Assembly (NCBI GenBank): GCA_026995955.1
Contig: JALWNJ010000176.1
Span: forward strand, 1 to 18,397
Direction: 5' to 3'
Source of the DNA: Gammaproteobacteria bacterium
Lineage (GTDB): Bacteria > Pseudomonadota > Gammaproteobacteria > J044
DNA length: 18,397 nucleotides
Part shown: piece by piece, positions 18,369 to 18,397 of the stretch
Numbering within the stretch: the stretch's first letter is position 1
Layout: the number at the start of each line of letters is the position of its first letter
The notes under the pieces: model-generated
Database searches by the model: none
What the model was told of the DNA's origin: nothing
What the model saw: the letters and a program-made list of their open reading frames with translations, nothing else
Position numbers and translations under genes: made by a program

Positions 18369-18397
18369 GTGGCCCTCGCTCCGTTCGGCAACCAAAG

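Overview
The window is a GC-rich stretch of a gammaproteobacterial chromosome. Every protein gene and tRNA I can support lies on the minus strand, so transcription runs from high to low coordinates. The core is the conserved proteostasis block tig-clpP-clpX-lon-hupB-ppiD, which has this order in many Gammaproteobacteria. A lon promoter of sigma-32 type, tRNAs with encoded CCA ends and ordinary sigma-70 promoters fit that assignment. A sulfur-oxidizing or Chromatiales-like lineage is possible, but the sequence alone does not fix the genus. I see no CRISPR array, insertion sequence, prophage or rRNA.

Layout in transcription order. (1) 18368-15263: a copper operon, cueR-like regulator, copA, copZ, each junction a 4-nt ATGA overlap. 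(2) 15141-14104: a cytoplasmic GGDEF diguanylate cyclase. (3) 13989-13667: tRNA-Pro(UGG), tRNA-Arg(UCU) and tRNA-His(GUG), behind a clear sigma-70 promoter and ending at an intrinsic terminator. (4) 13498-10398: a secreted alpha/beta hydrolase overlapping a membrane GGDEF-EAL protein, with their own promoter. (5) 10296-10212: tRNA-Leu(UAG) with its own TATAAT promoter, leading without a terminator into tig (10165-8840), clpP and clpX. (6) lon, with a sigma-32 promoter and a terminator at each end. (7) hupB, then tRNA-Val(UAC) only 17 nt downstream and two identical tRNA-Asp(GUC). (8) ppiD, with its stop codon overlapping the start of a DAACS-family symporter that runs off the left edge.

Functionally, the block joins co-translational folding (trigger factor), cytosolic proteolysis (ClpXP, Lon), nucleoid architecture (HU) and periplasmic folding (PpiD). 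The flanks add copper efflux, two cyclic-di-GMP enzymes and acidic amino acid or dicarboxylate uptake.

The most striking observation is that tig carries an in-frame TAG at codon 339 of 441. Reading frame and family sequence are intact on both sides, so one base change or read error explains it. If real, it removes about 102 residues of the chaperone and stops ribosomes about 300 nt before the overlapping clpP start. Other points worth a second look are the Pro-Arg-His / Leu tRNA group split by a hydrolase and c-di-GMP pair, the hupB-tRNA junction, a perfect palindrome between the duplicate tRNA-Asp genes, and an atypical metal-binding loop in the MerR-family regulator. I found no clearly new multigene system; most of the window is conserved core genome.
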